This document shows, one piece after another, positions 36,790-46,996 of a stretch of 64,000 nucleotides of DNA. Within the stretch, counting starts at the first letter, position 1. Each line of letters begins with the position of its first letter. The notes under the pieces are model-generated. The model worked only from the letters and a program-made list of their open reading frames with translations. It was not told where the DNA came from and ran no database searches. A program made the translations under genes and the position numbers. Source of the stretch: Parahaliea mediterranea (GTDB lineage Bacteria; Pseudomonadota; Gammaproteobacteria; Pseudomonadales; Halieaceae); the NCBI RefSeq assembly GCF_017255185.1, contig NZ_JAFKCZ010000013.1, forward strand, positions 1 through 64,000, given 5' to 3'.

Positions 36790-36805
36790 TGGCACAGCAT
36801 GTGCA
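36790..36805 (+). promoter_or_regulatory. Sigma-54 promoter of the porin-glnK-amtB operon
   Basis: TGGCACAGCATGTGCA matches the sigma-54 consensus TGGCAC-N5-TTGCA with a single mismatch, and the invariant GG and GC are 10 bases apart. It is about 100 bases before the porin ATG at 36906, which argues against translation starting at the earlier in-frame ATG at 36801. Confidence 0.75.
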
Positions 36806-36905
36806 ATTTCCGTTGTGCAAGTTTCGCGATATGTGCCCCGTGACGTACGCAGCAAGCTACACAACAAATCGCGGCACAGGGGCCCACTACAAGGAGAACG
36901 GAAAT

Positions 36906-37625
36906 ATGTCTTACAAGAAACTGCTTCCCGCCACTGTCGCGGCCTCCCTGCTGGCCGGGGCTTCGTCCGCCATGGCGGAGCCGGAGATCAGCGCCAACGT
37001 CGCGCTGACCAGCGACTACCGCTTCCGGGGCATTTCGCAGTCCAACGAGGATATCGCCCTCCAGGGCGGCTTCGACCTGGCCTTCGACAGTGGCATTTAT
37101 ATCGGGACCTGGGGATCAACGGTCGATTTCGACAGCAACGACGGCTTCGACGGTTCGCTGGAGCTGGATTACTACGTTGGCTGGTCGATGGAAACCGAAA
37201 GCGGCGTCGGGGTGGACGTCGGCTATCTGTACTACGACTACCCGGGGGACGAGGGCGCCGAGGGTGATTACCAGGAAGTTTACGGCAGCGTGTCGTTCTG
37301 GGACGTGACCCTGGGGATGGCGTACTCCGACGACTACTACGGCGAGACCGAGAAGTTCTTCTATTACTACGGGGACTACAGCCTGGGTTTGGGGGAAAAC
37401 CTGTCGCTGGATTTCCATGTCGGCTACAACGACCTCGATGAGGACGGCGGCTTCCTGGCCACCGACGAGGGCTCCTACATCGATTATTCCGTCGGCCTGA
37501 CCTACTCCTTCCTGGCGGTCGACTGGAGCCTGGCCTACGTCGGCACCGACCTCGACGAAGAGGACGTGTTCGGTACCGAGTGGGGCGACGACACGGTGGT
37601 GTTCACTGTCTCCAAGAGCATGTAA
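36906..37625 (+). CDS. TorF family putative outer-membrane porin
   Basis: Predicted exported beta-barrel of 239 residues. ATG 36906 has AAGGAG ten bases upstream and starts a signal peptide (MSYKKLLPATVAASLLAGASSAMA). Mature motifs NVALTSDYRFRGISQSNED and GTWGSTVDFDS are those of the TIGR02001/TorF group, and alternating Tyr/Gly/Asp strands run to the end, finishing VVFTVSKSM. Many Asp and Glu make it very acidic. It is the first gene after a sigma-54 promoter and NtrC-like sites and is followed by glnK after 65 bases, so it probably increases entry of a small nitrogen solute across the outer membrane when nitrogen is scarce. The solute is unknown. Confidence 0.85.
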   Translation: MSYKKLLPATVAASLLAGASSAMAEPEISANVALTSDYRFRGISQSNEDIALQGGFDLAFDSGIYIGTWGSTVDFDSNDGFDGSLELDYYVGWSMETESGVGVDVGYLYYDYPGDEGAEGDYQEVYGSVSFWDVTLGMAYSDDYYGETEKFFYYYGDYSLGLGENLSLDFHVGYNDLDEDGGFLATDEGSYIDYSVGLTYSFLAVDWSLAYVGTDLDEEDVFGTEWGDDTVVFTVSKSM

Positions 37626-37648
37626 GCGGCAGGCCTGACATTCCGTAA

Positions 37649-38029
<381 letters not shown>

Positions 38030-38065
38030 ACCTTCCGGACCCCTTAAAAGAGAGAGTCTATACCC

Positions 38066-39337
38066 ATGGAAAACAATATCTTCGAATTGCAGTATGCAAT
38101 CGACACCTTCTATTTCCTGGTGTGCGGCGCGCTGGTGATGTGGATGGCCGCCGGCTTTGCCATGCTCGAGGCCGGGCTGGTGCGGGCCAAGAACACGACC
38201 GAAATCCTGACCAAGAATGTGGCCCTGTTCGCGGTGGCCTGCACCATGTACCTGGTCTGCGGCTACCACTTCATGTACGACGGCGGCTGGTTCCTGTCCG
38301 GGGTGACCACCGTGGCGCAGATGGACGACGCCGCGGTGGCCCAGGTGCTGGCGGATTCCGCCGAGGCCGGCTTTGACGGTGACTCGGTTTACTCCGGGGC
38401 GTCCGATTTCTTCTTCCAGGTGGTCTTTGTCGCCACCGCGATGTCGATCGTCTCCGGCGCCGTGGCCGAGCGCATGAAACTGTGGGCCTTCCTGGCCTTC
38501 GCGGTGGTGATGACCGGCTTCATCTACCCGATCGAGGGCGGCTGGACCTGGGGCGGCAAGGACGTGCCCCTGATCGGTGCGTTGAACTACAGCGACTACG
38601 CCGGTTCCGGCATCGTGCACATGGCCGGTGCGGCCGCCGCCCTGGCCGGCGTCCTGCTGCTCGGTGCGCGCAAGGGTAAGTACAAGAGTGACGGCAGCAT
38701 CAACGCCATCCCCGGCGCCAATATGCCCCTGGCCACCCTCGGCACCTTCATCCTGTGGATGGGCTGGTTCGGCTTCAACGGCGGTTCGACCCTGAAATTG
38801 GGCGGTATCGCGGTGGCCAACGAGGTGGCCAACGTGTTCCTCAACACCAACGCGGCGGCCGCCGGTGGCCTGATCGCGGCCCTGGCCCTGGCGCGCATCC
38901 TGTTCGGCAAGGCCGACCTCACCATGGCCCTGAACGGCGCCCTGGCGGGCCTGGTGGCGATCACCGCCGAGCCTGCGGACCCCTCGCCCCTGCTGGCCAC
39001 CATCATCGGCGCCATCGGCGGCGTGGTCGTGGTGCTCAGTATCGTGACCCTGGACAAGCTGAAGATCGACGATCCGGTGGGCGCCATTTCGGTGCACGGC
39101 GTGGTCGGCCTGTGGGGTATCTTCGCGGTGCTGCTGTCCGATGCCGACGCCACCTTCATGGGCCAGCTGATCGGCGCCCTGGTGATCTTCTCCTGGGTGT
39201 TCGTGACCAGCTTCATCGTCTGGTTCGTGCTGAAGATGATCATCGGCCTGCGGGTCAGCGAGGAAGAGGAATACGAGGGTGTGGACCTCTCCGAGTGCGG
39301 CCTGGAGGCCTACCCGGAGTTCGTCACCGCCAAATAA
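38066..39337 (+). CDS. amtB: Ammonium transporter AmtB
   Basis: Trimeric ammonium channel of 423 residues with about 11 membrane helices. The pore His pair is present in SGIVHMAGAAAALAG and ISVHGVVGLWG, and the signature DYAGSGIVHM follows the pore helix GGWTWGG. It lacks a long cleaved signal of the E. coli type; the N-terminal MENNIFELQYAIDTFYFLVCGALVM leads directly into TM1. The C-terminus ends with the acidic tail EEEEYEGVDLSECGLEAY that docks GlnK in known structures. Last gene of the sigma-54 operon; a strong terminator follows 30 bases after the stop. Confidence 0.97.
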   Translation: MENNIFELQYAIDTFYFLVCGALVMWMAAGFAMLEAGLVRAKNTTEILTKNVALFAVACTMYLVCGYHFMYDGGWFLSGVTTVAQMDDAAVAQVLADSAEAGFDGDSVYSGASDFFFQVVFVATAMSIVSGAVAERMKLWAFLAFAVVMTGFIYPIEGGWTWGGKDVPLIGALNYSDYAGSGIVHMAGAAAALAGVLLLGARKGKYKSDGSINAIPGANMPLATLGTFILWMGWFGFNGGSTLKLGGIAVANEVANVFLNTNAAAAGGLIAALALARILFGKADLTMALNGALAGLVAITAEPADPSPLLATIIGAIGGVVVVLSIVTLDKLKIDDPVGAISVHGVVGLWGIFAVLLSDADATFMGQLIGALVIFSWVFVTSFIVWFVLKMIIGLRVSEEEEYEGVDLSECGLEAYPEFVTAK

Positions 39338-39367
39338 GCTTGCGGGCGCATTTTCGGATGCGTGTTT

Positions 39368-39396
39368 GGGGGGCCTTTTGGCCCCCCTTTTTTATT
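39368..39396 (+). terminator. Rho-independent terminator of the glnK-amtB operon
   Basis: GGGGGGCC (39368-39375) pairs with GGCCCCCC (39380-39387) around TTTT, and TTTTTTATTT follows. This is the best intrinsic terminator in the window. Confidence 0.93.
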
Positions 39397-39417
39397 TGTA
39401 TTACGGCAAGGGTAAAG

Positions 39418-39573
39418 GTCGAATGAATTCGACCCTACAGTAGAACCATGCCCGGGCCCTTGCTTGGTCGCATGAATTCGACCAGCAAGGCTTGTGGATG
39501 GCTCCCGTAGGGTCGAATTCATTCGACCAGCAAGGCTTGTGGATGACCCCCGTAGGGTCGAATTCATTCGACC
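39418..39573. repeat. Four copies of the GGTCGAATGAATTCGACC family, with a 45-base direct repeat
   Basis: Copies are at 39418-39440 (forward), 39467-39484 (GGTCGCATGAATTCGACC), 39507-39528 and 39552-39573 (both inverted). The last two sit in a direct repeat of about 45 bases, GACCAGCAAGGCTTGTGGAT plus spacer plus GTAGGGTCGAATTCATTC. The rest of the 421-base interval between amtB and the second glnK (39338-39758) holds a terminator and a possible promoter but no gene. Confidence 0.88.
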
Positions 39574-39687
39574 AAAGGCAGGCTGGCCGCGTCTCATGCA
39601 GTGGGCGTGGCCCCCGCCCGTTTTCGGGCAGAGGCTCATTCTTCTTCGTGGTCATTCATTCCACCGCGCCCCCGATCGAGCGACATT

Positions 39688-39703
39688 GGGTAAACTACTT
39701 GCG
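39688..39703 (+). promoter_or_regulatory. Weak sigma-54-like promoter of the second glnK
   Basis: GGGTAAACTACTTGCG has the invariant GG and GC 10 bases apart and TTGC at -12, but TAA replaces CAC. No GCAC-N7-GTGC site is visible upstream, so nitrogen control here is uncertain. Confidence 0.35.
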
Positions 39704-39725
39704 AATCACCCCACACCTCCCATAA

Positions 39726-40097
<372 letters not shown>

Positions 40098-40188
40098 GGC
40101 CTGTGCGCGGGCCCTGGAGGTCGCCCGCCGGTTTCGGGGGCATTCAGCCCGGCCGTCTGGCCGGGCCGGTATAACAAGGAGAACAACA

Positions 40189-40392
40189 ATGTCGTTGAAC
40201 AAAGCACTCGCTTTCGTGGTGGTTGTTGCCTCACTGGCGCTCTCCGGCTGCGGCAGCAGCACCGAGACCCGGGTCGAGCAGGTCGATACCCAGGGCCAGC
40301 AGCTGATCGACCTCAAGGCCGCCTACGACCAGGGCATCATTACCGAGAAAGAATACGAACGGGCCAAGAAAGACATCCTGAAGGGCAGCTAG
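40189..40392 (+). CDS. Small SHOCT-domain lipoprotein
   Basis: 67-residue lipoprotein. ATG 40189 has AAGGAG seven bases upstream and starts a signal with lipobox LALSGC. The C-terminal half, LIDLKAAYDQGIITEKEYERAKKDIL, is the short SHOCT (short C-terminal) helix-turn-helix oligomerisation motif. No catalytic function is expected; such proteins probably assemble with others at the membrane. It is 91 bases after the second glnK and may share its transcript. Confidence 0.8.
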   Translation: MSLNKALAFVVVVASLALSGCGSSTETRVEQVDTQGQQLIDLKAAYDQGIITEKEYERAKKDILKGS

Positions 40393-40399
40393 ACACCCC

Positions 40400-40441
40400 G
40401 GGACCGGGCGGCGCCACGCCGCGAAGCGGCGTCGGGGTCCC
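40400..40441. terminator. Nested hairpin between converging genes
   Basis: An inner stem ACGCCGC/GCGGCGT with a GAA loop lies inside an outer stem GGGACC/GGTCCC. There is no clear T-run. It may stop transcription from both the SHOCT gene and the HAD gene. Confidence 0.4.
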
Positions 40442-41158
40442 TCAGTCTGGTGCCTGCGCCGCGGCGATGGACGCCACGGCGGAGGGCAGCTTGCGCAGGT
40501 TGTCGATTTCCCGGTCGGGGGCGGTGCCGCCCGCCCAGGGCAGCCCGGTCGGGTTCATCCACACCGTGTGCATGCCCACGCCCTGTGCCCCGGCGATATC
40601 GTGCTCGGGGTTGTCACCCACGTGGACGATGTGCTCGGGCCGCGCGCCGGTCAGGTCGAGGGCGGCGTGGAACATGTCCGGCGCCGGTTTGCTGGCGCCG
40701 ACGTTTTCCGCGAGGAAGGCGAAGTCGAAGAACTCACCGGCGTCGGTCTTGAAGATGTCGGCGTTGCCGTTGGTCAGGGCGCCCAGGCGGTAGCGCCCGG
40801 CCAGCTCCGCCAGCACTTCCAGCGCCTCCTCGTAGAGTTCCACCGCGTGGCGCTGCTCCAGGAATACCGCGAAAGCTTCCTCGGCGCCCCGGCTGGCCTC
40901 AGCCTCGCCGTAGCCCGCCTCGATCTGCAGCTCGAACAGGGTGCGCACGCGCAACTGGCTCACGTGATGGGCGAGTTCCGGGTGGCGTTTCCACACGCCC
41001 TTCTTGAACGCCCACAGGCTTTGCTCGTCGTGGTGCTCGATCGCGCCGGGGCGGTGCTGCAGCAACCATTCCCGCTGGGCGGCCTCGGCCCGCAGCAGGG
41101 CCGGGTCGACATCCCACAGGGTATTGTCCAGGTCGAAGGTGATCACTTCGATGCTCAC
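40442..41158 (-). CDS. HAD-superfamily phosphatase (YigB-like)
   Basis: A 238-residue HAD hydrolase. Motif I is FDLDNTLWDVD, motif II ALTNGN, motif III Lys in GASKPAPDMF and motif IV VHVGDNPEHDIAGA. The cap is the all-helical C1 type. E. coli YigB in the same neighbourhood removes a phosphate from a riboflavin precursor (5-amino-6-(5-phospho-D-ribitylamino)uracil) and this gene is the positional and motif match. In other gammaproteobacteria xerC lies between DUF484 and this gene; here the gap is 45 bases and no recombinase is present. Confidence 0.87.
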   Translation of the reverse strand: MSIEVITFDLDNTLWDVDPALLRAEAAQREWLLQHRPGAIEHHDEQSLWAFKKGVWKRHPELAHHVSQLRVRTLFELQIEAGYGEAEASRGAEEAFAVFLEQRHAVELYEEALEVLAELAGRYRLGALTNGNADIFKTDAGEFFDFAFLAENVGASKPAPDMFHAALDLTGARPEHIVHVGDNPEHDIAGAQGVGMHTVWMNPTGLPWAGGTAPDREIDNLRKLPSAVASIAAAQAPD

Positions 41159-41203
41159 CGCATGTACTCCTGCGGCGCGTGGCCCCCGCGGGAGCGGGCG
41201 CCG

Positions 41204-41926
41204 CTAGTCATTGTCCGCCGTCGCCGGCAGGCGGTCCAGGAGCCGCACGATGACCTCGCCGAGATAGAGCAGGAACAGGGTCCCCATGCCGGCGTGATAG
41301 CGGTTGGCGTCGGCGCTGCCCACCGCGATCAAGCCGCGCTTGTCGGTCGCGCCCAGGGGCATGACCGCCGCCGAGCCCGACCCGGGAGCCCCGGCCCCGC
41401 TGGCGTTGGGAAACAGGAAGGCGAGCTCCTCCCCGCGCAGGGCGCCGCACAGGGGTTTGCGCCCCTTGAGCAGGCCGCCGACCTCGAGCTTGAGCTTTTC
41501 CGGCGTTTCGTAACGGGTGCTGCCGCCACTGTCGTCGGGGTCGCCAAACAGGATGATGCTGGCGTACTCCACCGCGAAGTCCTCGCGCATGCCCTGCAGG
41601 AAGCTATGGCACAACTGGTCGAGGTCGCTGGCCTCGAGCAGCTTCAGCACCAGCTTGCGGGTGTGTTCGTAGAGTTTGTCGTTGTCCCGCGCGTTGGCGG
41701 TAAGGGCGTTGAGGCGGTGGCGCATTTCCATGTTGCGCTCGCGCAGCACGCTGACCTGCTTTTCCACCAGCGACACCGCGCTGCCGGAGGCGTGGGAGAC
41801 GTGCAGGAAATCCAGCAGGTCCGGATGGCGTTGCAGGAAGTCGCTGTTGTTCTTGAGGTATTCCCGCACCTGTTCTTCATCGAGTGCGGTACCGCTGCGG
41901 GCGACGGCGTCGTTGCTGGCGGACAT
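41204..41926 (-). CDS. DUF484 (YigA-like) family protein
   Basis: A 240-residue cytosolic protein with a GAF-like second half. The N-terminal EEQVREYLKNNSDFLQRHPDLLDFLHVSH is the DUF484 signature and is followed by a coiled-coil VSLVEKQVSVLRERNMEMRHRL. The C-terminal part, ending RYHAGMGTLFLLYLGEVIVRLL, resembles GAF domains that bind small molecules. I take ATG 41926. DUF484 genes almost always sit just after dapF, here 53 bases after. Function is not established; signalling or regulation is only a guess. Confidence 0.85.
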   Translation of the reverse strand: MSASNDAVARSGTALDEEQVREYLKNNSDFLQRHPDLLDFLHVSHASGSAVSLVEKQVSVLRERNMEMRHRLNALTANARDNDKLYEHTRKLVLKLLEASDLDQLCHSFLQGMREDFAVEYASIILFGDPDDSGGSTRYETPEKLKLEVGGLLKGRKPLCGALRGEELAFLFPNASGAGAPGSGSAAVMPLGATDKRGLIAVGSADANRYHAGMGTLFLLYLGEVIVRLLDRLPATADND

Positions 41927-41979
41927 GGCGTGTTCTCCCCTGTTCGGACTGCGACCCGCGACGGTTGGCCCGGCGGGTG

Positions 41980-42810
41980 TCAGAGTTTTATCGTGCCCTC
42001 GAAAACCACCGCGGTGGGGCCTGTCATCATGACATTGTGCCCCGGCCCCCGCCACGATATGGCAAGCTTACCGCCGGGCAGGTGAACTGTCACGGTATCG
42101 TCCAGCCAGCCGCGGCTGTGGCCGTAGACCACCGCGGCGCAGGCGCCGGTGCCGCAGGCCAGGGTTTCGCCGACCCCGCGCTCGTAGACCCGCAACCGGA
42201 TCTCGCCGCGCGAGACCACCTGCATGAAGCCGGCGTTCACCCGCTGCGGGAAGTCGGGGTGTTTTTCAATCCGCGGGCCCAGGCCCTCGACATCGGCGCT
42301 GTCCACGTCATCCACCCGCCACACGGCGTGGGGGTTGCCCATCGACACGGCGCCGATCTCCAGCTCCCGCCCGGCCACCGCCAGGGTGTAGCTGGGCGCG
42401 AGCGCCGCGGCCTTGAACGGGATCTGTTCCGGCTCGAAGGTGGGCGGGCCCATGTCCACTTCCACCTGGTTGTGGTCGCGCGCGTTGAGCACGATGACGC
42501 CGGCCGCGGTTTCCACCGAGATGCGTCGCTTGGCGGTGAGCTTCTTGTCGCGCACAAAGCGGGCGAAACAGCGCGCGCCGTTGCCGCACTGTTCCACCTC
42601 GTCGCCGTCGGCGTTGTAGATGCGGTAGCGGAAATCGACATCGGGACGGCGCGGCGGCTCGACCACCAGGACCTGGTCGCAGCCGATGCCGAGGCGGCGG
42701 TCGGCCAGTTTGCGAATGTCCCGGGGGCGCAAGCGGCACTTCTGGCTGATCAGGTCGATGACCACGAAGTCGTTGCCGGCGCCGTGCATCTTGGTGAACT
42801 TGAGCATCAT
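41980..42810 (-). CDS. dapF: Diaminopimelate epimerase DapF
   Basis: Converts LL- to meso-diaminopimelate for lysine and peptidoglycan, 276 residues. The first catalytic Cys is in [14 protein letters not shown] and the second in [16 protein letters not shown]; the N-terminus [17 protein letters not shown] is canonical. ATG 42810 starts 8 bases after the lysA stop (ATG 42807 is one codon on), so lysA and dapF are coupled. The next gene in the operon is DUF484. Order lptM-lysA-dapF matches Pseudomonas. Confidence 0.96.
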   Translation of the reverse strand: MMLKFTKMHGAGNDFVVIDLISQKCRLRPRDIRKLADRRLGIGCDQVLVVEPPRRPDVDFRYRIYNADGDEVEQCGNGARCFARFVRDKKLTAKRRISVETAAGVIVLNARDHNQVEVDMGPPTFEPEQIPFKAAALAPSYTLAVAGRELEIGAVSMGNPHAVWRVDDVDSADVEGLGPRIEKHPDFPQRVNAGFMQVVSRGEIRLRVYERGVGETLACGTGACAAVVYGHSRGWLDDTVTVHLPGGKLAISWRGPGHNVMMTGPTAVVFEGTIKL

Positions 42811-42818
42811 CGGCGCAG

Positions 42819-44075
42819 CTACGCTCCGGCCGGGAGGCGATGCTCCAGGCGCAGCTGGTCCTCGATGGTCTCGCGTTCCCGGGCCAGGTGGACCTGCTCG
42901 CCGTCCACCACCACCTCGGCGGCGCGGCCGCGGCTGTTGTAGTTGGAACTCATCACGAAGCCGTAGGCCCCGGCGCCGAACACCGCCAGCAAATCGCCCG
43001 CGGCCAGCGCCAGCTCGCGCTGCTTGCCGAGGAAGTCGGCGGTCTCGCACACCGGGCCCACCACGTCCCAGGCCTGGGTCTCGGTATCCGTGCGCGGTAC
43101 CACCGGGCGGATATCCATCCAGGCCTGGTACAGGGCGGGGCGGATCAGGTCGTTCATGCCGGCGTCGACCAGCGCGAAGTTGTGATCCGGCGTCTGCTTG
43201 GTGTACTCCACCCGGGTGAGCAGGATGCCGGCGTTGGCGGCGATGGAGCGGCCGGGTTCCAGCACCAGTTCCAGTTCGCGCGACCCCAGCTGCTCGCGGA
43301 TGGCGCCGATGTAGTCGGCCACCGATGGCGGTTGTTCGTCGCGGTAGCGCACGCCGAGGCCGCCGCCCAGGTCCAGGTGGCGCAGGGCGATGCCCTCCGC
43401 GGCCAGCTGGTCCACCAGCGCCAGCAGGCGCCGCAGGGCGTCGACAAAGGGGCTGAGCTCGGTCAGCTGCGAGCCGATGTGGCAGTCCAGGCCCTGCACG
43501 CTGATATGCGGCAGCTGTGCCGCGCGGCGGTAGACCCGCAGCGCCTCGTCGACGGTGACGCCGAATTTGTTTTCCTTGAGCCCGGTGGAAATGTAGGGGT
43601 GGGTGCGGGCGTCCACGTCCGGGTTGACCCGCACCGACACCGGCGCCTGCCGGCCCAGTTCCCCGGCGACCCGGTTCAGTACCTCCAGCTCGGCGGCGGA
43701 CTCCAGGTTGAAGCAGCGGATGCCGTGTTCCAGGGCCCGGGCCATTTCCGCGGCGGTTTTGCCGACCCCGGAGAACACGGTCTTCGCCGGGTCGCCGCCG
43801 GCGGCGATGACCCGCTCCAGCTCGCCGATGGAGACGATGTCGAAGCCGGCGCCGCGGCGGGCCAGGATGTCGAGCACCGCGAGGCTGGAATTGGCCTTGA
43901 CCGCGTAGCAGACCAGGTGGGGGCGGTCGGCGAGCGCGTCGAGGTATTCGTCCAGGGACCGCTCCAGCGCGGCGCGGGAGTACAGGTAGCAGGGCGTGCC
44001 GAAACGCTCGGCAATGGCGGCGGCCGCGAGACCCTCGGCGAAGAGCTCGCCCTGTTGGTAGTGAAAGTGTTCCAT
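42819..44075 (-). CDS. lysA: Diaminopimelate decarboxylase LysA
   Basis: PLP-dependent fold-type III decarboxylase that makes L-lysine from meso-diaminopimelate, 418 residues. The PLP Lys is in [15 protein letters not shown], the glycine-rich phosphate loop in [12 protein letters not shown], the substrate residues in [11 protein letters not shown], and the active-site Cys region in [16 protein letters not shown] 44075 gives the usual start [15 protein letters not shown] and lies 13 bases past the end of lptM. The pathway continues in dapF. Confidence 0.95.
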   Translation of the reverse strand: MEHFHYQQGELFAEGLAAAAIAERFGTPCYLYSRAALERSLDEYLDALADRPHLVCYAVKANSSLAVLDILARRGAGFDIVSIGELERVIAAGGDPAKTVFSGVGKTAAEMARALEHGIRCFNLESAAELEVLNRVAGELGRQAPVSVRVNPDVDARTHPYISTGLKENKFGVTVDEALRVYRRAAQLPHISVQGLDCHIGSQLTELSPFVDALRRLLALVDQLAAEGIALRHLDLGGGLGVRYRDEQPPSVADYIGAIREQLGSRELELVLEPGRSIAANAGILLTRVEYTKQTPDHNFALVDAGMNDLIRPALYQAWMDIRPVVPRTDTETQAWDVVGPVCETADFLGKQRELALAAGDLLAVFGAGAYGFVMSSNYNSRGRAAEVVVDGEQVHLARERETIEDQLRLEHRLPAGA

Positions 44076-44088
44076 GGTGATTCGATCT

Positions 44089-44244
44089 TCAGTTGACCGG
44101 CTCGGGACCGCCATCGCCCTCCGCCCCGTCCTGGGCGTTGGTGGGCGGTGCTTCGTCGGGCATGTAGAGCGGGCCGGTCTGGCCGCAGCCCTGGAGTCCC
44201 AATACCAGGCAGGTTGCGGCGAGGGCGGCTAGAAGCTGTCGCAT
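44089..44244 (-). CDS. lptM: LptM/LppL-type small lipoprotein
   Basis: 51-residue lipoprotein. The signal ends in lipobox GLQGC (Cys20) and the conserved CGQTGPLYMPDE directly follows, which defines LptM (YifL). In E. coli LptM helps the LptD-LptE outer-membrane LPS translocon to mature. The minus-strand start ATG 44244 is better than upstream in-frame ATGs because it begins the signal peptide. It is the first gene of the lysA-dapF operon. Confidence 0.88.
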   Translation of the reverse strand: MRQLLAALAATCLVLGLQGCGQTGPLYMPDEAPPTNAQDGAEGDGGPEPVN

Positions 44245-44405
44245 GGGGTCCGATCCGGGTTCAAAACGCCCGATTATACCCATCGCGCGCCGGCAAATCT
44301 CGCGGCGATTTGCAATTGACGCCGCCAGCCGGTCGCGGCTAGTCAGGTTCACGGGCAGTCCGTATCATGACGCGCTTCCATTCCCCGGGCAGGAGTGCAA
44401 AGCCT

Positions 44406-45401
44406 GTGACTCAAAAACCCGCTCTGTTCGGCGCGCTGCTGTCGGCCCTGGTGCCGGCGATCGCGACCGCCGCCGACCCCCTGCAGGACCCGCTCCACGT
44501 ACGCAATATCAGTCCCGTCACCGGGCTGGTCGGCCTGCCGGCCCAGCGCGCGGCGACGACGACCCCCAGTGGCACGCTTCAGTGGACGCTGCACGCCGCT
44601 GTCGCCAGCCACTACGTCAGCGACCGGGCCGGGGTCGAGCAACTCAACCTCGACGGCGAGACCCAGCGCCTGGCCCTCGAGCTGCGCTACGGCCTGGCCG
44701 AGGGATGGGATGTGCAGCTCGAGCTGCCCTGGCTGCGCCAGGACGGCGGCGCGCTGGACGGCGCCATTGACGGCTGGCACGAGTTCTGGGGCATGCCGGA
44801 CAACGGTCGCGGCGACGCCCCGCGGGACCGCATCGACTACCGCTACGCCGATCCGGATTTGCGCTTCGCCGTGCTGGACAGCGGTTCCGGTATCGGCGAT
44901 GGCAGCCTGGCGCTGCAGCGGCGGCTGTACCGCGACGGCGGCGTGGAAGTGGCCGCCAGCCTGGGCTACAAGTTTGGCAGCGGGGATGTGGACGACTTTA
45001 GCGGCAGCGGCGAGGGTGATGTCTACGCCGCACTGCGGGTGGCGGGCAGCGGCGATGGCGCGCTGGGCTGGTACGGGCAGGCGGGCTACCTGCGGGCCGG
45101 CGAAATCGCCGAACTGGGGCCGCGCCAGGAGCGCGATCTGTGGTTCGCCGGTGCCGGGCTCGCCTGGCGCCTGTCGCCGTCCTGGTCCCTGCTGGGCCAG
45201 CTGGATGCCCACGCCGCGCCCATGGACAGCGCCCTGGACGCCCTGGGCGGCGACGCGGTGATGCTCTCCGCCGGCGCCCGCTGGCGCTTCGCGCCGCGCT
45301 GGGCGGTGGATGTCTCGCTGGTCGAGGATATCGCGGTGGAAACCGCCCCGGACGTGATTTTCCAGGCCAGCCTGCGCTATCTCGGCGCTGGCACGCCTTA
45401 A
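44406..45401 (+). CDS. DUF3187 family putative outer-membrane protein
   Basis: About 331 residues. GTG 44406 begins the signal-like KPALFGALLSALVPAIATAADP and has AGGAG upstream; an ATG at 44367 is the longer alternative and lacks a ribosome site. The mature part has the DUF3187 N-terminal RNISPVTGLVGLPAQRAA, then repeated beta-strand-like stretches (LRYGLAEGWDVQLELPWLRQDGG, VEVAASLGYKFG, WFAGAGLAWRL) and ends with FQASLRYLGAG, which is consistent with a barrel. No function is known for this family. It is divergent from lptM; the frataxin gene often found in that spot elsewhere is absent. Confidence 0.78.
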   Translation: MTQKPALFGALLSALVPAIATAADPLQDPLHVRNISPVTGLVGLPAQRAATTTPSGTLQWTLHAAVASHYVSDRAGVEQLNLDGETQRLALELRYGLAEGWDVQLELPWLRQDGGALDGAIDGWHEFWGMPDNGRGDAPRDRIDYRYADPDLRFAVLDSGSGIGDGSLALQRRLYRDGGVEVAASLGYKFGSGDVDDFSGSGEGDVYAALRVAGSGDGALGWYGQAGYLRAGEIAELGPRQERDLWFAGAGLAWRLSPSWSLLGQLDAHAAPMDSALDALGGDAVMLSAGARWRFAPRWAVDVSLVEDIAVETAPDVIFQASLRYLGAGTP

Positions 45402-45489
45402 TCCAGCAGCCAATGCCGCGGGCACAGTAGCGGCGCGGGGACGTACCGCAAGCACTCGCTGCGTTTATGGGGCAGGCTCTGCCTGGTTA

Positions 45490-46890
45490 CTAGCCTCTCG
45501 ATTGCACCAGGTCGCGGGCCCGCTCCGCCGCCGCGCGCACCTGGGCCGGGGCGGTGCCCCCCAGGTGATCGCGGGCCGCCAGTGAGCCCTCCAGGGTGAG
45601 CACCTCGAACACGTCCGCCTCGATCTGCGGGTAGAAGCCCTGCAGCGTCGCCAGGTCCATCTCCGCCAGGTCCAGTCCCTGGGCCACGCCGTGGGCGACG
45701 GCCTTGCCCACCACCTCGTGGGCGTCGCGGAAGGGCAGGCCGCGGCGCACCAGGTAGTCCGCCAGGTCGGTGGCGGTGGAAAAGCCCCGCCGCGCCGCCT
45801 CGCGCATATTGTCCTGGCGCGGGCGGATGTTGGGCACCATGTCGGCAAAGGCGCGCAGGCAGTCGCGCACCGTGTCGATGGTGTCGAACAGGGGCTCCTT
45901 GTCCTCCTGGTTGTCCTTGTTGTAGGCCAGGGGCTGGCTCTTCATCAGGGTGAGCAGGGAAATCAGGTGGCCGTTGACCCGCCCGGTCTTGCCGCGCACC
46001 AGTTCCGGTACGTCCGGGTTCTTTTTCTGCGGCATGATCGAGGAGCCGGTGCAGAAGCGGTCCGGCAGCTCCACAAAGTCGAACTGGGCGGAGGTCCACA
46101 GCACCAGCTCCTCCGACATCCGCGACAGGTGGGTCAGCAGCAGCGCGGCGAAGGCGCAGAATTCGATGGCGAAGTCGCGATCGGACACCGAGTCGAGGGA
46201 GTTTTCGGTGGGCTTGTCGAAACCCAGCGCCGCGGCGGTCATCTCGCGCTTGATCGGGTAGGTGGTGCCGGCCAGCGCGGCCGCGCCCAGCGGCGACTGG
46301 TTCAGGCGCTTGCGGCAGTCGGCCAGGCGCCCGTGGTCGCGCTCCAGCATCTCGTTCCAGGCCAGCAGGTGGTGGCCGAAGGCGACCGGCTGGGCGGTCT
46401 GCAGGTGGGTGAAACCGGGCATCACCGTGTCCGCGTGCCGCGCCGCCAGCTCGATGGTGCCCAGTTGCAGGCGGCCCAGCTCGACGGCGATGTCGTCGAT
46501 GGCCCGGCGCAGGTGGAGGCGGATATCGGTGGCCACCTGGTCGTTGCGGGAGCGGCCGGTGTGCAGCTTCTTGCCGGTGGCGCCGATCAACTGAGTCAGG
46601 CGCGCCTCGATGTTCATGTGCACGTCTTCCAGCTCCACCGACCAGGCGAAGCTGCCGCCCTGGATCTCCTCGCGCACCTGCTCCAGTCCACCCTGGATCT
46701 GGGCCAGTTCATCGGCGCTCAACACGCCCACCGCGGCCAGCATCTCGGCGTGGGCCAGGGAGCCCGCGATATCCTCCTGCGCCATGCGCTGGTCGAAATC
46801 CACCGAGGCGGTGAAGCGCTGTACGAAACGGTCGGTGGCCTCGGTGAAGCGTCCGCCCCACAGTTTGCTGGTGTCCTGGTCTTTGCTCAT
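45490..46890 (-). CDS. argH: Argininosuccinate lyase ArgH
   Basis: Final step of arginine synthesis, splitting argininosuccinate into arginine and fumarate; 466 residues, tetrameric. The signature [20 protein letters not shown] holds the catalytic Ser loop, and the His regions are [12 protein letters not shown] and [21 protein letters not shown] 46890 ([15 protein letters not shown]) is chosen over longer frames, since all ArgH proteins start at about WGGRF. It is divergent from the algZR pair, as in Pseudomonas. Confidence 0.96.
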   Translation of the reverse strand: MSKDQDTSKLWGGRFTEATDRFVQRFTASVDFDQRMAQEDIAGSLAHAEMLAAVGVLSADELAQIQGGLEQVREEIQGGSFAWSVELEDVHMNIEARLTQLIGATGKKLHTGRSRNDQVATDIRLHLRRAIDDIAVELGRLQLGTIELAARHADTVMPGFTHLQTAQPVAFGHHLLAWNEMLERDHGRLADCRKRLNQSPLGAAALAGTTYPIKREMTAAALGFDKPTENSLDSVSDRDFAIEFCAFAALLLTHLSRMSEELVLWTSAQFDFVELPDRFCTGSSIMPQKKNPDVPELVRGKTGRVNGHLISLLTLMKSQPLAYNKDNQEDKEPLFDTIDTVRDCLRAFADMVPNIRPRQDNMREAARRGFSTATDLADYLVRRGLPFRDAHEVVGKAVAHGVAQGLDLAEMDLATLQGFYPQIEADVFEVLTLEGSLAARDHLGGTAPAQVRAAAERARDLVQSRG

Positions 46891-46996
46891 GGTGCTCCCG
46901 GGTACTGACCGCCGCTTGCGGCGCGTGGTGGTTTTACACTTGTCGGTGCGAATAGGGGATGCAAGTATACCAGTAACCATTAGAGGGGGCGCGCGA

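Noticed and set aside
39479-39573. CRISPR-like spaced repeats
   Set aside because: Only two to four units, mixed orientation, near-palindromic core and no cas genes; it fits a REP-like repeat.
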